A stretch of DNA of 64,000 bases from Thalassia testudinum (GCA_037157565.1 JAZHRO010000039.1:48050001-48114000), one strand, 5' to 3'. Counted from the stretch's first letter, positions 9,790 through 22,848 are shown. Translations and numbers: made by a program. Notes: generated from the letters alone by a model not told the origin.

Positions 9790-12415
9790 TGAAACGACCC
9801 GTTGCCTTTTTAGTCAGATAAGACGTTTGGAGTTTTAGTCAAACGTCTGGACATATGCCTGGATGTCTAAAAGTGAGATTTTCGTACTGCGCTTCGCGCT
9901 CTATGAGCGAGCAACGCGCAGAGGCCTTTCTCTCTCCCCGCACCCTCAACACTTAAACCCTAACACCCCTCTATATAAAACCCCTTCTCTTCTCTCCTCC
10001 TCACACCACTCAAGCCACCGCCACCTCCACCTTCTCCTACAATGGCTACGCCCCCCTCCCGTCTCTGCTACAGCCGCGGCAAGGAAGGAGAGACACTGGC
10101 GAGGGGAAAGTGGGGAGGAGCAAGAGCGAGAGAGTGCGAGGGAGTGAGAGTGGGGGAGGAGGAGTCGAGGGAGAGAGAACACCGGTGAGGTGCTTCTCAA
10201 GCTCCTGCAGCTGCTGGAGCTGCCACTGTGGGCGGAGGGCATGTAGGGCAAGTTGCGTGAAGAAGTTCTGATACTGGAACTTTCCAGTATCAGACATCTG
10301 GAGTGACGTCTAGACGGCTGGTGAGGCACCGGGACGTTCGAAGCTGAGGCCGGACATCTGAAAGGGCAATATCGCGAGGTACGTACCTTCCTACGCTGCT
10401 TTCCGCCATGCAGAGGATTTCAGTGCAGGAGGTGTTGGGCTAAAAGTGTGCTTGCATTTTCGTACACAGGTGAAGGCTTCGGGAAGCCGTGCGATACACT
10501 TTCCCAAGTACTTTTGGACATCTGATCACGTTGCCAGACGTCCGGAGGTGCTTCCAGATGACCGGAGACCTTGTCCGACGTCTGTAGCTGCCCCCAGACG
10601 GTCACAGAGGGAGTCTAGATGTCTGAAGCAGCCACAGCAAGTGTTAGGTGAGTTCTGATGTTTGTCCCAGATGCCTGATTTTGGTCAGTAACCGCGTTTT
10701 TGGTCTGTTTAAAGCCTAAACGGAATCAGATTTTCGCAAACGAAGTACTGTCATTTTCCACTAGAGTTCCTTTACGTGTTCGTGTTGAGTATCTACCATT
10801 TGAGCTTGTCTAATGTACATTGGTCGCTGGTACAGGTTACCAGCCGGTGGCGTGTTCGGGGCCCGCGGAGACGACGAGATTTGCTGCACAGGCCCCCATT
10901 CCTCCCGTGATACTCGGTAGAGTGGTTTATTGTAATTATTAAGATATGAATAAAGAATATGTCTTCTTAGATTAAATTGATTGAACTCTAGGATGTGGAA
11001 TGAATCCTAGGGTAGAAATGTATGAGCATGATATAAAACTACTCTGGTTTACTTGAAATGCATGTTGAAATACGAGGTGCCTGTACGTAAATGAGAAATT
11101 AAATTGTGAAATCATAAGTTGCATGTTTATGATTGAGAACTGAGTTATGATAACACGAGCTGCCTATATATGGATGAGGAACGAGTTATGAAACATGAGA
11201 TCTAAATATGAATAAATGAGATGAATACGAGCATGAACCCTACGGGCAATTAGGAGTAGAACTCCTGTGTATGAAAGGAATCTGGAATGTAGATGGGAAG
11301 TGTGCTAGCCCTTGTGTATGTAGTACCAAGGAGAGCAACTGTTCCTTTCTAGTATAGAGCGGAGCTAGCCTCCCTTGGGTTGAGACGTGGGGTTAGGATT
11401 GCCCATTCTACACCAACTCCTGTTGGCCCTTGCGTACGTGGTACCGAGGCGTGCTACTAGTGTAGGGAGGGAGCTAGCCACCCCACGGGGTCCGAGGTTT
11501 AGCTAGCCACCCTACGCCGACTTTGTTAAGCCCTTTGGGCAAATCGGGACAGTCGGACGAGGGTACACGGACTGTGGAGGGGCGAGACCCTGTTTGGTTC
11601 TGAGGGGCGAGACCCCTGTTCTAAGAGGGCAAAGTCCTATACTGTTTCGTGCTTTACTTTGGGTGTACCTGCTAGCGGAAATGACTGATCGCATGTCAGT
11701 GCAGGGCAGCTACCCGTGCGCTTATCACACGTGCCGTAGTCACTGCTACGTCTCGACAGTGACCTCGGGGTGGTTGACTGGGTGTACGACTACCACGGGA
11801 GGAGAGCACCACGTGTACCTTCTACACTATGGAAAAGACTGCAATCAAGATTGTTCTCACGAGGAACATGCAAGATCAAGAAATACCTGGATACTTTGAG
11901 AACTAGATGAACCAGAAACACATAAAGGAGATAAATAGAAATGACAAATAAACATGTTGTTTTACTTTACTTACACATAAATAATGTAAAAACCATTATA
12001 CTCAGCGTTCGCTGACTCTGTCTTTTCGTAACCCTGTTCAGGACCAAGAGTTGAGCAGCCTAAGTTTCCGACTGCAGAGGGTGCTGGGCTCAACTGAGCC
12101 CAGCCGTAGTCGTTCGTTTAGCTCTTTTATTTTTCTATTGTAATAGTGAGTAATGGACATATATTTTACTATTCCTGTTACTTTCTGTTTCCTTTCCATT
12201 TTCTGTTGTTGTTGTGGTGGCATGTACTATGTTTTGAGATAATTGTTCTACTTTCTTTACTGTTTCGTTCTTTTCTTCTACTTAGTTATATTGCATGTGT
12301 GAATGTGGTTTATTTTTCTACTTTTGGTTATTTCTTATTAGATGACTAGGTCTTGAGATTAGTCAAGGCGAGCCGGTCTCGGGTCCTGTAGGGATCCGGG
12401 AACCAGGTCGTAAGA
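9790..12415 (+). repeat. 5' LTR of the Tekay element (2.63 kb)
   Basis: It starts TGAAACGACCCG and ends CGTAAGA; the solo relative at 41041-43675 has CGTAACA, so the last CA appears mutated to GA. It carries telo-box and TATA sequences (9955-9979), GACGTC-type palindromes (9826-9880, 10290-10360, 10500-10680) and a GAGCTAGCC-rich region (11340-11520). It is collinear with 17419-20127. Short open frames here are by-products. Confidence 0.92.
9955..9979 (+). promoter_or_regulatory. LTR core promoter: telo-box plus TATA box
   Basis: AAACCCTAA (9955-9963) is followed by TATATAAA (9972-9979) and a CCCCTTCTCTTCTC pyrimidine stretch, a common plant Pol II start context. The 3' LTR keeps the same arrangement at 17604-17628. 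Transcription start is inferred at about 10000-10010. Confidence 0.5.
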
Positions 12416-12418
12416 AGA

Positions 12419-12430
12419 TGGTATCAGAGT
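12419..12430 (+). other. Primer-binding site of the Tekay element
   Basis: TGGTATCAGAGT lies 3 bp after the 5' LTR end and matches 11 of 12 bases of the initiator tRNA-Met primer site used by plant chromoviruses. Confidence 0.87.
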
Positions 12431-12601
12431 AAGGTCGTCCTAAGAAATGAACCAATTGGTCTGAGAATAACCACTCACGTGCATATAACTAGGATAGCTA
12501 CAACAATGTATCGCTTTGATATTTGCTTTTGAGTCCTTTTCTAGATGTAATCCAGTATTGTTAACAACTCTTGTTCTATCTCTTGTGTCTCCTTGCAGGA
12601 G

Positions 12602-13870
12602 ATGTCTCGTCGGGGAGTTCCCAAGGCAGGCCGTAGTCGTGGTCGTGGATGAGGTTGGAGGGCAGACGTGCCGGACTTGAGGCACCACTTGACCTACCTC
12701 TCCTCTCAGGCGTTCAGGCCCAGGATCTTGCCCAGCCGATCAGAGACATCATGCTAGAGGAGCTCCACCAACCTCCACGGGCACCTCTCCCTGAGGACGT
12801 GGAGGGGGAGTTCTCGGTGGGATAGAGAGACCATCGTAGCGTTGGATGAGCAGGAGGGGGAGGGGGTGGTCCTCCACCACCCCCACGACACTCTGACACC
12901 TCCTAGCACAAGCCCTCCTTGCTTGGAGGTGTGCCCGTTCCCCCATTGCAGCTACACCACGAGCTTTTTAGACAGTTTCGGAAGCTGAAGCCCCCCTCCA
13001 TCAAGGGGGATGAGGACCCGTTTGAGGAAGAGGACTGGATGGAGTAGATAGCGAAGGTATTTGATACCCTTCGCCCTCCCGCGGAGTGCCGCATGGCCTT
13101 TGCCACGTACCAACTAGAGAGTGCTGCACATAGGTGGTGGAGGGCAATCAGAGGCCAGGAGGGGAGAGAGCCGACGTGGGACCAGTTCGTGGCTCTCTTC
13201 TGCGAGCAGTACTTTTCGTAGACCTGGCAGGACCAAAGGAGGCGGGAGTTCCACACTCTCTGCTAGGGGACATTGACGGTTAGCACTTACCACAAGTGTT
13301 TTCTGGAGCTGTCACGTTTTTCCTCGACAACTGTGTCTACTGATGAGGAGCGCCTGTGGAGGTTTACTGAGGAGCTCTGACTTGCTATTTAGGGGTATGT
13401 CAAACCCCTGAAGCTGCCCACTTTCTCTCGTGTGGTTGAGGCAGCTAGGACTTACGAGGAGACCAACCGGCCACGCGAGACATTGACAGTGGACGGAAGA
13501 GGCTTTACCAGCCAGAGTACTCTCAGGGCCATCGGGAGAGGAGGCACACGGCACCCGCAGGATAGCCGTCTCGTTCTGCGAGGCCATCAGTGGCCTTTAG
13601 GGGCTCCAGACAAGGGCAGTTGCCAGCACTGGACCCCCGCCCAGCCGCCAGCAGGGACCTACGGAGGGAGGAGGTTGCGTACCCCTCTGCTACCAGTGTG
13701 ACCAGCCGGGCCACATCAGGAGGTACTGCCCATCTAGAGCTGGAGCACAATAGATGCTCCCCGCACCGAGCACTGGAGGCCGAGCTGGCAGTCGAGGTCA
13801 CCAAGGGCGTGGGGGAGGGCAGCAGTCACGAGGAGGGTACTGGCCTGCTACTGCTCGCCCAACCCAGAGT
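12602..13870 (+). pseudogene. gag: Tekay gag pseudogene
   Basis: The likely start is ATG at 12602 (MSRRG...). A TGA ends the frame after 16 codons and at least six more stops follow, several replacing Q, W or R codons. The capsid region is clear in one frame: FRKLKPPSIKGDEDPFEEEDW (12970-13030), MAFATYQLESAAHRWW (13094-13140), TWDQFVALFCEQYFS (13180-13220) and LELSRFSSTTVSTDEERLW (13300-13360). The zinc knuckle CYQCDQPGHIRRYC is at 13688-13729. Its role would have been the capsid/nucleocapsid of a cytoplasmic virus-like particle. It runs into the protease region without an obvious separate start. Confidence 0.87.
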
Positions 13871-16800
13871 GTAGCTGCTTCGTCTGCATCGAGAGCTGAG
13901 GGACGTATCAACGCCCTGACACACAAAGACGCCAGGGCTTCGGGTTCAGTGGTGGCAGGTATGGTTACTGTTTCTAGTAGATTAGTGTACGTACTTTTTG
14001 ATTCCAGCGCTACACACTCTTTCGTCGCTACGAGTTTTGCCGTCAATTTGAGGCAGGGCAGTGTACTGTTAGAGGATCCATTTGTGATCAGAGGCCCAGG
14101 TGGCCAGTTGTTTGTAGCCGAGGAGGACTATACGGACTACTAGGTCAGTATCAGGGGACACAGCCTCCCCACTGACTTGATTATGATTCAGATGGAGGAC
14201 TTTGGTGTGATCCTAGGGATGGATTGGTTGTCCTCCTATTATGCCCTGGTGGACTATTTTGGGAGGAAGATCGTCTTCTCCATACCAGAGTTGCCTCCCT
14301 TTGAGTTTCATGGCCAGCCGGTGGACGGAGGATTCAAGTGCATCTCCACGCTTCGGGCAGCCAGGCTTTTTAGCCAGGGGTGTGAGGGCATTTTGGCCTG
14401 TGTAGTGGCAGAGCGTAGCCCCGTGGCTGACTTTCAGAGTATCTCGGTGGTTTGTGAGTACCCTGACGTTTTTCCAGAGGAGCTGCCAGGACTACCGCCT
14501 GAGCGGAGATTGAGTTTGAGATCTCACTGGTACCAGGGACCAGCCCCATTTCTACTGCACCGCATCGGATGGCACCGCTTGAGTTGCGAGAGCTCAAGTC
14601 ACAGCTACAGGACCTATTGGAGAAGGGCATTGTGAGGCTCAATGTGTCCTCGTGGGGAGCCCCTATGCTGTTTATGAAAAAGGACGGTACCCTGCAACTT
14701 TGTGTCAACTACCGACAGCTGAATAGGGTCACCATCAATAACAAGTATCCGCTGCCGAGGATTGACGACATCTTCGACCAGTTGCGAGATGCTATAGTGT
14801 TCTCCAAAATAGATCTGAGGTCGGGTTACCACCAGTTGAGGATCAAGGAGACCGATGTCTCCAAGATAGCTTTTCGTACCTAGTACAGGCACTACGAGTT
14901 CTTGGTCATGCCATTTAGGCTGACCAATGCCCCCGCTGCCTTCATGGACTTGATGAACTGTGTTTTCAGGCTGTACTTAGACCAATTTGTGGTGGTGTTC
15001 ATCGACGACGTACTCGTTTACTCGCTGGATTAGGCGTAGCATGGATAGCATTTACGTATGATCTTGGATACCTTGAGGTGACACAGGCTGTATGCCAAGT
15101 ACAACAAGTGTGAGTTTTGGTTGAGGCAGGTGACCTTCTTGGGCCACATGATTTCAGGAGATGGATTGGCTGTGGATTCAACTAAGGTAGAGGCTGTACT
15201 CAGGTGGGAGAGGTCACGCACAATGACAGAGATACGCAGCTTTTTGGGACTGGCAGGTTACTACCGACGATTTATCAGAGGATTCTCTCAGATTGCGTGT
15301 CCTATGACCCAGCTGACTTGGAAGGACATGCCCTTCGCCTGGACAGACGAGTGTGAGGCATGTTTTTAAGAGTTGAAGGAGAGACTGATTTCAACTCCTG
15401 TACTTACCATCCCAGATAGCAGTGGCGGTTTTGTGGTGCACACCGATGCTTCGTTGCAGGGGTTAGGGGGTGTGCTCATGCAGCGGGGTCACGTTGTTGC
15501 TTACGCTTCGCGACAACTGAAGCCTCATGAGCATAGCTACTCTACCCATGACTTAGAGCTGGCAGCAGTTGTCTTCACTCTGAAGACATGGAGGCACTAC
15601 CTTTACGGTGAGACTTTCGAGATCTTCACAAATTATAAGAGCCTCAGGTACTTGTTTGACCAGAAGGAGCTCAACATAAGATAGAGACGTTGGTTAGAGC
15701 TCCTGAAGGACTACGACTGCAGCATCTCCTACCACCCAGGGAAGGCCAATGTGGTGGCCGATGCCTTGAGCCAGAAGGCGCCTGCTCACTTGGCCAGCTT
15801 ACAGGAACAGAGTTGGAGACTCATGGAGGAGTTGGGCAGTTGGCGACCCCGGGAGTCACAGGGGTATTGTGGGACAGTGACAGTGATGCGGCAGACACGA
15901 CTAGAGCTGATAGACAGCATCATCATAGGGCAGATGATCGATCCGTACTTACAGACACTGCGGGACAGGGTGTTGACAGGGGACCTAGGAGACTTTTCCT
16001 TCTCAGACGAGATACTGCGCATGAGGGGACACTTGTGTGTTCCTAGGGATGAGGAGTTGTTTAGAGAGCTCCTAGCTGAGGCACACGGGTCCAGGTTCAC
16101 CATACATCCCAGGAACACAAAGATGTACGATGATTTGTGACACGACTTTTGGTGGAGAGGGATGAAGCGGGATGTTGGTGAGTTTGTTCAGTAGTGTTTA
16201 GTATGCCAGTAGGTGAAGGCTGAGCACCAGAGGCCTGCAGGGCCATTTAGCCACTTCCTGTGCCGGAGTGGAAGTGGGAGAGCATCACCATGGACTTGGT
16301 GGTGGGTCTACCAGTTACCCAGCGGGGACACGACGCAATCTGAGTGATAGTAGACAGGTTGATGAAGACGGCGCATTTCCTACCGATTGGAGTCACCTTT
16401 AGACTAGCACCGTTAGCAGAGAGATACATCCAAGATGTGGTGCGCCTGCACGGAGTCCCATGTGAGGTTGTATCCAACATGGGTACTCGTTTTACTTCCC
16501 AGTTCTGGGCTGAGTTTCAGCAGGCTTTGGGGACATGTTTGAGGTTCAGTACCGCTTACCACCCCCAGACAGACGGATAGTCATAACGCACCATACACAC
16601 ACTTGAGGACCTTTTGTGCTCCTGCTGGGTGGAGCATTTGCCCCTGGCGGAGTTTGCATACAATAACAGTTACCACTCGAGCATCGGCATGGCACCTTAC
16701 GAGGCTTTGTACGGACGGAGGTGTACTGCACCCTTGAGTTGGGTCGAGGTGGGGACCAAGTGGGAGGTTGGTCCCAGGCCGATCCGGCAGAGTTAGGAGG

Positions 16801-17341
16801 TGATAGAGCAGATTCACAGATGACTCCGCATTGTCAGGAGCAGGCAGAAGAGCTACGCTGACCGGAAACGCAGAGAGGTGCAGTTCGAGGTTGGGGATCA
16901 CGTCTTTCTTCATGTTTCGCCCATGAAGGGATTGCAGCGTTTTGGATGAAGGGGAAGCTTGTGTCGAGGTTTGTAGGGCCCTTTGAGGTCCTGGAGCAGG
17001 TACGACCCGTTGCTTACCGGCTTGCCCTTTCTCCCTAGCTTTCTGGAGTGCACGAAGTGTTCCACATGTCCAACCTCAGGAAGTACGTCGCCGATCCCAG
17101 TCACATTCTGAGCCACGAGAGCATCGAGGTGGGTGATGACCTGACCTATCCCGAGAGACCAGTACAGATACTAGACAGAGCCGTCCGGAGTCTGAGATGG
17201 AAGCAGGTACCACTGGTGAAGGTCATATGGAGAAGCCAGCAATACAAGGAGGCTACTTGAGAGCTTGAGTCGGTGATGCGAGAGCAATACCCAGAGCTTT
17301 TTGAGGGTATGTTTTTTCAGACCTACTTCGGTCCTCTTTAA
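13871..17341 (+). pseudogene. pol: Tekay pol pseudogene (PR-RT-RH-IN-chromodomain-like tail)
   Basis: Protease: VLFDSSATHSFV, with the catalytic DSG changed to DSS (14000-14008). [17 protein letters not shown] (14569), [44 protein letters not shown] and FIDD near 15000. RNase [18 protein letters not shown] (15435) and YHPGKANVVADALS (15730). Integrase: HX-CC finger (16080-16210), first catalytic Asp in TMDLVV (about 16290), second changed to Asn in SNMGTRFTSQFW (about 16477), and the YHPQTDG region (16555) has stops where Q and the catalytic E belong. The tail has HEVFHMSNLRKYV and the Tekay chromodomain region. More than ten stops plus frameshifts near 14530 and 16945 make it inactive. Confidence 0.9.
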
Positions 17342-17391
17342 GTTTGTTATGTGCTTTTACGTTCCTTTTCTCTCACCCTAGCTAGCTCAAG

Positions 17392-17418
17392 TTTCGGGGA
17401 CGAAACTTCCTTTAAGTT
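17392..17418 (+). other. Conserved end of the internal region before the 3' LTR
   Basis: TTTCGGGGACGAAA (17392-17405) is the sequence found just before the polypurine tract and 3' LTR of many Del/Tekay elements. The expected purine run is poorly kept here. CTTTAAGTTTGTTATG occurs at both 17336-17351 and 17410-17425, a local duplication overlapping the LTR start. Confidence 0.5.
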
Positions 17419-20127
17419 TGTTATGATAAAATGACCCGTTGCCTTTTTAGTCAGATAAGACGTTTGGAGTTTCAGTCAGACGTCTGTCCAGACGTCTAGA
17501 CATGTGTCCGAACGTCAGAAAGTGAGATTTTCGTACTGCGCTTCGCACTCTGCTCACGGGCAGCACACAGAGGCCTTTCTCTCTCCCCGCACCCTCAACC
17601 CATAAACCCTAACACCCCTCTATATAAGCCCCGCCTTCTCTTCTCTCCTCCTCACACCACTCAAGCCACCGCCACCTCCACCTTCTCCTTCAACAGCTAC
17701 GCCCCCCTCCCATCTCTGCTGTAGCCGCGACGAGGAAGGAGAGCCATCGGCGAGGGGAAAGCGGGGAGGAGCGAGAGTGAGAGAGTGCAAGGGAGTGAGA
17801 GTGGGGGAGGAGGACGACAACCGTGGGAGCTCGGTGGAGCTCGAGGAGGAGTCGTGGGAGAGAGGAGAACGCCGGCGAGGAGCTTCTTATGCTCATGCAG
17901 CTGTTGGAGCTGCCGCTGCGGGCAGAGGGCGAGTGGGGCGAGCTGCGTGAAGAAGTTTTGATACTGGAAGTTTCCAGTATCAGACATCTGGAGTGACGTC
18001 TAGACGGCTGGCGAGGCACCAGGACGTCCGAAGCTGAAGCCAGACGTCTGAAAGTGCAATATCGCGAGGTATGTACCTTCCTACGCTACTTTCAGCGCAA
18101 GAGGTGTTGGGCTAAAAGTGTGCCTGCATTTTCATACGCAGGTAAAGGCTCCGGGAAGGCGCGTAGTATGCTTTCCCAAGTACTTTTGGATGTCTGATCA
18201 CGTCGCTAGACGTCCGGAGGTGCTTCCAGACGACCGGAGACCTTGTCCAACATCTGGAGTTGCCCCCAGACGATCGTAGAGGGAGTTTGGACATTTGAAG
18301 CAGCCACAAAAAGTGTAAGGTGAGTTCTGACGTCTTTTAAGACATCTGGGACTAGTCCCAGATGTCTGATTTTGGTCAGTAACCGCGTTTTTGGCCTGTT
18401 TAAGGCCCAAACGGAATTGGATTTCTGCAAACGAAGTACCGTTGTTTTCCACTAGTGTTCCTCTTCGTGTTCGTGTTGAGTATCTACTGTTTTGAGCTTG
18501 TCTAATGTACATTAGTTGCTAGTATAGGTTACCATCTGGTGGCGTGTTCGGGGCCAGCAGAGACGATGAGATCTGCGGCATAGGCCCCCATTCCTCCTGT
18601 GATACTTGGTAGAGTGGCTTATTGCAATTATTAAGATATAAATAAGGAATATGTCTAATTAGATTAAATTGATTGAACTCTAGGATGTGGAATGAACCCT
18701 ATGGTATAAATGTATGAGCATGATATTAAACTACTCTAGTTTACTTGAAATGCATGTTGAAATACGAGCTGCCTGTATGTAAATGAGAAATTGAATTGTG
18801 AAATTGTAAGTTGCATGTTTATGATTGAGAACTGAGATATGATAACACGAGCTGCCTATATATGGATGAAGAACGAGTTATGAAACATGAGATTTGAATA
18901 TGGATAAATGAGATGAATACGAGCATGAACCCTACGGGGGGAATTAGGAGTATAACTCCTGTGTATGAAAGGAATCTGGAATGTAGACGGGAAGTGTGCT
19001 GGCCCTTGTGTACGCGGTACCAAGGAGAGCAACTGTCCTCTTTTAATGTAGAGCGGAGCTAGCCTCCCTTGGGTTGAGACCCCGGGTTAGGATTGGCCAC
19101 TATACACCGACTCCTGTTGACCCTCGCGTACGTGGTACCGAGGCGTGCTACTAGTGTAGGGAGGGAGCTAGCCACCCCACAGGGCTTGGGGTTCAGCTAG
19201 CTACCCTACACCGACTTTGTCAGGCCCTTTGGGCAAACAGGGGTAGTTGGACGAGGGTACGCGGACTTTGGAGGGGCGAGACGCCTATTTGGTTCTAAGG
19301 GGCGAGACCCATGTTCTAAGAAGGTAAGGCCCTATACTATTCCGTGCTGTACTTTGGGCGTACCCACTGGTAGAAACGACTGACCGCGTGTCAGTGCGGG
19401 CTAATTACTCGTGCGCTTATCACACGTGCTGTAGTCACCGCTACGTCTCGACAGTGACCTCGAGGTGGTTGACTGGGTGTAGGACTACCACGGGAGACTC
19501 TCCCGGCCAGGAGAGCACCACATGTACCTTCTACTCTACGGAAATGACTGCAATCAAGGTCGTTCCCATGAGGAACATGCAAGATTAAGAAATATCTGGA
19601 TACTTTGAGAATTAGATGAACCAGAAACACATAAAGGAGATAAATAGAAATGAGAAATAAACCTGTTGTTGTTTTACTTTACTTGCACATAAATAATGTA
19701 AAAATTACTATACTCAGCATTCGCTGACTCTGTCTTTTCGTAACCCTGTTCAGGACCAAGAGTTGAGCAGCCCGAGTTTTCGGCTGCAGAGGGTGCTAGG
19801 CCTAGCTGAGTCTAGTTGTAGTTGTTCTTTCAGCTCTTTTGTTTGTCTACCGTACTAGTGAATAATGGACATATATTTTACTGCTCATGTTACTTTCTAT
19901 TTCCTTTCTATTTTCTGTTGTTGTTGTGGTGGCATGTACTATGTTTTGAGACAGTTGTTCTACTTTCTTTACTGCTTCGTTCTTTTCTTCTGCTTAGCTA
20001 TATTGCATGTGTGAATGTGGTTTATTTTCCTACTTTTGACTATTTCTTGTTGGACGACTAGGTCTTTGGATTAGTCGAGGCGAGCTAATCTTAGGTCCTG
20101 TAGGGATTTGGGAACCGGGACGTAACA
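17419..20127 (+). repeat. 3' LTR of the Tekay element (2.71 kb)
   Basis: It starts TGTTATGATAAAATGACCCG and ends CGTAACA, followed by the GGTTT duplication. It is collinear with 9790-12415, with small indels. One is an extra copy of a CAGACGTCTAG unit at 17488-17500 that the 5' LTR lacks, showing that the GACGTC motifs change in number. Telo-box and TATA are at 17604-17628. Confidence 0.92.
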
Positions 20128-20132
20128 GGTTT

Positions 20133-20995
20133 GCTAAAAGCCTATCAAAATTTTTGTTTTACAATTGAATTTGATAATCCAAATCCTAAGTAGCCTTAGC
20201 TTCATGGGCCTCAATCTTCCTCTGCAAGATTGATGGTTTCCTTTCTTAATAGGTAGAGGGCATGTGTATGGAATTATCACTTAATATTTCAAATAAATTC
20301 CAGGCTTCATTCTCAGTTTTGGTTATGAAGGTTCCAGCACAGGCTACATCGATGGTTTGCCTATGTTGTTCATTATAGAACCATTCGACCAGTTGCCATT
20401 TTGGCACTTGATGGTGGGGGCATGACTTGAGTAAGTTGTTAAAACACTCCCACATCTCGTAAACTTGCTCCCCTTCCTGTTGAGTAAAACTCATGATCTC
20501 TCTCCTGTAATGATTGGTTTTACTCATAGGAAAGTACTTCAAAAATTCTCCCTTAAGGGTGACTCAATCATTTACCCTTGCATCGAGGGTATGATACCAG
20601 TGCTTGGCCTTATCCTTTAGGGAGAAAGGAAATAAGGTTCTCATGAGGGCTTTATTAGTAAAGCCCTGGAGCATTACCGTGGAACAAACCTTGGTTAATT
20701 TCGTAAGATGCTTGTAGGGATCTTCCTTAGCAGTACCATAAAAAGAGGGTAGCAAAGATATGGTAGTGCTATTGATCTCATAAGGATTATCCACTCCAAG
20801 TCTTCGGACAGGTAGGACTTGGTGAGTTGTGGGGAGGAAATAGTCTCTCAAGGCTCTCTGATTTTCACGAACCCTAATTTCTCCTTCTGGTATCTCTTCC
20901 GCCATCTTTCTTCTTTCTTGGTTGGCTCTCCTAAAAAGTCTCTCAGGTTCAGGGTCAAAAACAAGACTTCTCCTAAGGGAGCGCCTACTAAGCAT
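20133..20995 (-). pseudogene. gag: Athila-like gag, N-terminal and capsid part
   Basis: From ATG at 20995: DNPYEINSTTISLLPSFYG, EDPYKHLTKLTKVC, LMRTLFPFSLKDKAKHWY (about 20640-20590), then, after one stop near 20566, KYFPMSKTNHYRREIMSFTQ, EGEQVYEMWECFNNLLKSCPHH and ATENE-type sequence to 20246. This is the Retrotrans_gag capsid domain in its Athila form (LFPFSLxDKAKxW, FTQxxGExxYExWERFxxLLxxCPHH). The residues after 20246 are a short charged linker to the Tekay insertion at 20133, and the zinc knuckle resumes at 9784. The stops and the 10.3-kb insertion make it non-functional. Confidence 0.87.
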
Positions 20996-22777
20996 ACACC
21001 AAGCAAATACAAGGCAAAAGGTCTTTTGTTGCTTTAAAGCACTTTAAGTCCTCTTCCAACTTTCCAAATTGGCCAAACAGAGTCAAGGCAGTGTTTCTTC
21101 GTTCCCATGTAAGTGGTGTAAGAGAAATGAGGCACTTGAGATTCTTGGTCTATGTCTGTTAAGGAGGTTGAGGTCACTTTAGTTCTTTTGGGTGGCCAAA
21201 CAAGTTATCAATCCAATTACACACCCTAAATTGACCTTCGTGTGCCCTAAAGACGTACACTTTGTTGCAATGATATTCTCAAATGCTTAAGTAAAAAGGT
21301 ACTCCAAGGATGGAACCAAGGGATGTATGTAGGGCTGACCCTTCCTTTGAGGCGATGCGTTAGCGATGCCTTTTAACTACTCTTTAATTTCTTTAAAGAG
21401 TGTCCCCCTCTTTAAACTATCAAGTCACTCGGGCAAAAGTTAATACCACCGTCACAAAGTGAAATAGGAGGGTTTGCACCGATAAGGAGATCGATGCCTA
21501 TAGCCTTAAGGGTTCGAGTCCTAGTGCAGTGCCTACAGTGCATGCTCGGTGCAGGAAGTGTGCATCACACTGCGAAAAATGATCTTTCTTTTGAAAATGG
21601 CAATCAAGTTATTCAAACACTTCCTGTATATTTTACTCCTCTTTTCAAAAGTAATGTGACCAGTTGATTAATCTTTTCAAATCAGCTTTGGTGGTCTTCT
21701 TAAATTACATCCAAATGCAATGCGTGTATTGGTAACTAATTCAGAAAGATAAGAATTACATACCTTGTTCCAGCATTCTATGATGTAGAAATGCACGTAA
21801 TGCAATAAGAGAAATCTAGATGTTGCTCAAACACTCCTAGATGATCGGACTATGGATATGCAGCTTTTAGCAGGCAGCTTGGATTTTTTTTTTTATAAAT
21901 GCATAATAAAAAGAAACTAACTATCACAAACAGAATAAACCTAGTATCTGAAGAACTGGGGACACTTGTAAAGACATGAGTAGGGTTATTTAATTAGGTG
22001 ATATTAGCGTCGAAATGGATATAGTGGAAGTGATTACCTACAAATGAATATACATTAGTTTATCAAAAATTTATTATCTTGGGCTAAATCAGATTTTAAG
22101 ATGGTCACTTTTAGGCCACGGTCGAACTAAGGGAGGCGGGTTTTGGAATTAACCAGTTTCTACGCACTTCCTAAATTGCATCAATTCCTTTCTCTCATTA
22201 TATTTTTTGATTTTTCTTGATTTTAATCTGTTTTGGGATATTCTTGTTCTTAAGGTACACTCTCAACAAATGGTCTTTGGCTACAAGCCAAAATTATTAG
22301 AAACAGTCTTGTCACACACGAGACCGTGCACTACAAGTCAAGAATTATCTTTTGTGTTTTATACTTTTTTATCTTTTTTTAATCAATAAAATAAAAGAAA
22401 ATATAAAAGAAAAGAAAATACATAATTAAAATGCTCACAAGAAAATGAATTGAAATACTTAGCTTATTTATAGATATGTATAGGTATATATGTAGGATAT
22501 AGATATGCAATATATATATATATATAATAAGAAGAGGGATATTGAATCAAACATTCAATGGGAATGTAGACCATGATAGGTTAACTGTTATCTAGGGAGA
22601 CACGATTAACCTAGCTTTGTGCTGCGAGCGTACATGTGAGCGGTGTGGAGCGGACATATGGGAGTGTGTGTGGAAAGTTTTATTGTGGACGAATATCTGG
22701 GATATATGTGCAACTTGTGCAAATATACCAGCGATGGAATGCGTGGAAATGGGATGAGTGCGTGGTATCGTGAGTGG

Positions 22778-22848
<71 letters not shown>

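Larger units (their letters stand above)
9785..20132 (+). mobile_element. Full-length Tekay/Del-type Ty3-gypsy retrotransposon with target duplication
   Basis: The element is 9790-20127 (10.3 kb): 5' LTR 9790-12415, primer site, gag, pol with C-terminal chromodomain-like tail, 3' LTR 17419-20127. GGTTT flanks it at 9785-9789 and 20128-20132. Long LTRs, initiator-Met primer, the order PR-RT-RH-IN and a tail matching Tekay (PVQILDRAVR, PLVKVIWR, PELF) place it in the chromoviruses. In a roughly 310-bp block (11020-11335 against 18710-19030) I counted about 18 substitutions, near 6%. The flanks are Athila gag on the opposite strand. All coding regions carry stops, so it is not autonomous. Confidence 0.93.

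Noticed and set aside
9790..20127. Reading the Tekay domains as an endogenous pararetrovirus
   Set aside because: LTRs, primer site, target duplication, integrase and chromodomain-like tail define a Ty3-gypsy retrotransposon; no movement-protein sequence is present.
21480..21560. tRNA-like B box GGTTCGAGTCC
   Set aside because: No acceptor stem, anticodon arm or properly spaced A box could be drawn, and no SINE body with an A-rich tail follows.
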